NCBI GenBank assembly: GCA_022414725.1
Contig: CM039462.1
Span: 48,397,954 to 48,461,953 of the forward strand
DNA length: 64,000 nucleotides
Reading direction: 5' to 3'
From: Microglena sp. YARC
Taxonomy: Eukaryota > Chlorophyta > Chlorophyceae > Chlamydomonadales > Chlamydomonadaceae
The translations under genes were made by a program, and so were the position numbers. This document shows positions 61,640 through 64,000 of the stretch, in pieces. Under the pieces are notes generated by a model. That model had not been told where the DNA came from. It searched no databases and worked only from the letters and a program-made list of their open reading frames with translations. Each line of letters begins with the position of its first letter. Positions within the stretch are counted from its first letter, which is position 1.

Positions 61640-63130
61640 TCCTCTCATCATCATCATAGTGGGTGGGGCGGTATTAGGTGAGCAGTACCACAGCCTGTTG
61701 CATCTGAAAGCCCTGCTGGCACTAGTGTATGCATTCATGGATTTGGTGTGACGGAAACCAAATGAGACGGAACACTCTTATGATGGGCCCATGGAGAGCT
61801 AACCAGAAATAGAACAACTGTTGACATTACAAGAAGAAAGACGAAGACGTCTTTCGTGCCATACAAGACAGAAACCGGAACCCCAAACCATGAACCGAAC
61901 TAACCAACAACTAACACAAAGATACGCCAGCTACACCACACACACGACAGGACAAGGCTGAGAGATGCCGTTCTCTTTCATTTGAGGACGAGTTTGTGAT
62001 CTGGTTTGGACCGGAGGGGTGAAGAAATATGTCGGAAATTATGGACAGCCTGGGATTGAGACTGGGACCTAGGAAAAATTGCTACATGTGTTTTATGCCA
62101 ACTCCGGGCTGCTCAGCATCTGCCTATAATTACCTGTAGTCCCACCGTGCGATGGGGCAACTGGGCGCATACTAATCGGATTCGAACCCAGGCCCCAGCC
62201 CCCCCCCCCCCCCCCCCCCCCCCCAGGCCCCAGGGCCTCTGTGCGAGTGAGGAAACCTAAGCCAAGAGTCTCGCAACCTAAGCAAAGATAGCCAAGGACA
62301 AGAAGAAGAATCGTACGCTTCTGCAGAATGCAATTCCTTCCCCAGTGCAGGAGTAAAAACAAGGGGACCTCTTATACAACGACGTACAGAGCGAGACGTC
62401 ATGGTAGTTCACTGCTTCTTCTTTTTCCCTTCCCGTCACTGTGCGTCTGTTTTCGTTCTGGTGCCAAATGCTATTTGGTGTTATTCGATGGACCCATTAT
62501 TCGATGGTCGATGATGTCACCGTCTAAGGCCACATTGTGACGTATGAATACGTCTTAACAAACACAGAAGTGTTCAACGAGAAGATAGGGGAATGATCCC
62601 TAATATTGTCTGCCTAAGAGCATATTAGCCGTGCTTATATGCTCGTTACATTATCTCGCGCGTCGCCTGAACTTCAGGGTTCAGGTCGCTTCATTCGACT
62701 TTCCGTCTGTAGGAGTCGTCCTACTACGACTCTTAACCTACTTCCGGGAAGTCGTCGCCCCCTCGAGGGGACGCGGTGTGAGGATCTTTATACGTCACAA
62801 TTCCCCCCTCTCTGGCCTGAGACTTCTCCTGAAGTCACGCATTTTTACAAAGGGCGAATTCGTCAGGTGTAACCGTGGCGGTTTCCCTGCGAGTAGGTCG
62901 TAGCACGGCAGTTTTTCTTCCCATTTTTAGTGCGATGCGCGTAACTCCTGCGCTCCCGTTTTATGGCATGCATATTATCTCGTTTCTTTCGGTATCGGAG
63001 AAGTCGACTTTTTTGCAAGACAAGGATTCATACTAAAGCGAACCCGCGACCTTCGGATCAAAATTTCGTGATTTTGGGCCAACGGCCCACCCCACGCAGG
63101 TAAACGTGCGATCCAAAATCTGTCTCTCCG

Positions 63131-63161
<31 letters not shown>

Positions 63162-63170
63162 CTAATATAT
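61640..63170. other. No gene identified; tRNA-like B box and poly-C runs
   Basis: A minus-strand GGGTTCGAATCCG lies near 62177-62190 beside a poly-C run at 62200-62224, probably a SINE remnant. A second 30-base C run is at 63131-63160. Segment 62630-62900 has short frames without support. Confidence 0.45.
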
Positions 63171-63177
63171 TTATATC

Positions 63178-63240
63178 AAGCAGCCCGAATCTAAAGGCTA
63201 AAGCCTCCCCAATTGTTACACCTGAGCATTGTGCTGCACG
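63178..63240 (+). repeat. Copy of the 28.97-kb dispersed repeat
   Basis: AAGCAGCCCGAATCTAAAGG and GTTACACCTGAGCATTGTG match 28995-29050. Confidence 0.8.
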
Positions 63241-63574
63241 ATTATACATACAAGTACATGTCCAAATCCACATGCATGACTTCAACCATGGGAAATAAAT
63301 AAGGCCATCCTGCATTGATCAGAACCCATGAGCCCCGTGATATTCTAATAATTTTGGAGGGGTCTTGTGCACCCTTTTATTGGGCTATCGGAGTGACAGG
63401 TGTCACCAGAATCGAGTGCAGCAGAACGAAGCCAGGGTTTACGACAAGGTCAGGGGTCCGACAGCATGACAAACCATTATTAACAAATCATAAATTAACA
63501 GACAACGGGGTGCCACTGGGGGCTCTCGCCCTCCAGAAGAGAAGGCTCCGCCAAAATATAAATACACCCTGTAA

Positions 63575-64000
63575 GTTTGGCTCGACGCCAAACTTAAAGG
63601 GTGCCGAACTGCCAAATCGACATGTGATGGACAGTGTTTTGGGTGGTCTGAAGGGTGTAAACTAAAGGGTGCAGAATGACTGAGGGCCAGACAGGAAAAG
63701 GAGGGGTTCCAAACATGATAATTTAAGGCGTCAAGAGACACCGTTCTTAGCAAATAAGTGAGAAACAATGTGGGTGCTCCATCATTCTGGAGTGCAGTTC
63801 TGATAGGGCAACAGCATTGTTTCACTGTGTGTGTGTGTGTGTGTTTTTTTTGGGGGGGGGGGGGGAGAGAGTGGGGGGCAGGTTCTCCATCACAGTGCAG
63901 GATAGTGACGGGGAGTCTAGCCAGTGTGTGTGTGGGTTGCGAGGGTGGTGGTGGTGGTGGGTGTGTAGGAGGGTGAAAGAGGGTGGGGAGGAGGGGGTGG
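63575..64000 (+). repeat. Dispersed repeat copy 2 plus start of a GGT minisatellite
   Basis: AAAGGGTGCCGAACTGCC, ACAGTGTTTTGGGTGGTCTG, ATGATAATTTAAGGCGTCAA and GAGTGCAGTTCTGATAGGGC match 9253-9480. TG repeats and GGGGCAGGTTCTCCATCACA follow, as at 9540 and 11510. The array continues beyond the window. Confidence 0.93.

Overview
The window is nuclear DNA from a eukaryote with a large, repeat-dominated genome. It has multi-exon genes with canonical GT-AG introns, LINE, copia and cut-and-paste transposon remains, abundant micro- and minisatellites, poly-G/C runs of up to 73 bases, and a 1,000-base assembly gap (5501-6500). The protein modules (scavenger receptor cysteine-rich domain, PAN/Apple-like, sushi-like, a hydroxyproline-type SPPPP region) and an interstitial array with plant-type TTTAGGG-like units fit a green alga, perhaps a prasinophyte. 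That assignment is inference; no species marker is present.

Layout. 1-1038: a frameshifted LINE reverse transcriptase on the minus strand. 1.1-2.9 kb: first copy of a leader plus ~100-bp satellite unit. 3.0-5.2 kb: minus-strand exons of a cysteine-rich protein, an inserted TIR element, then the gap. 7.1-8.4 kb: decayed copia pol. 9.1-11.8 kb: GGT-rich minisatellite. 12-14 kb: duplicated non-coding repeats and a 73-base G run. 14150-18887: a DNA transposon with perfect 29-bp TIRs and divergent ORFs. 20-24 kb: CACATG repeats and the second satellite copy. 24255-27523: a hAT-like element carrying a nested 5'-truncated LINE, both with target-site duplications. 29.8-31.3 kb: LINE tail and a small plus-strand GPP-rich gene. 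32.9-35.0 kb: third satellite copy. 36620-37423: a hAT element with a perfect 8-bp TSD. 37847-50158: a minus-strand multi-exon gene for a modular single-pass membrane protein. 51726-58125: a plus-strand multi-exon gene of unknown function. 58-64 kb: MITEs, SINE ends, hairpins, and a second copy of the 9.3-kb repeat.

The two long genes were rebuilt from splice sites whose phases agree at every junction. Sushi-like, SRCR and PAN-like modules, a Pro-rich stretch and a C-terminal membrane helix suggest a cell-surface adhesion or recognition receptor.

The most unusual observation is that many intronic tandem arrays in these genes are built from copies of the adjacent exon-intron junction, including the 5' or 3' splice site. 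In one intron (40998-39040) donor-side and acceptor-side sequences are homologous, as if the intron grew from tandem duplication of a single junction. Another array is an indel-free 93-bp (31-codon) repeat in which nearly every unit carries a 3' splice site.
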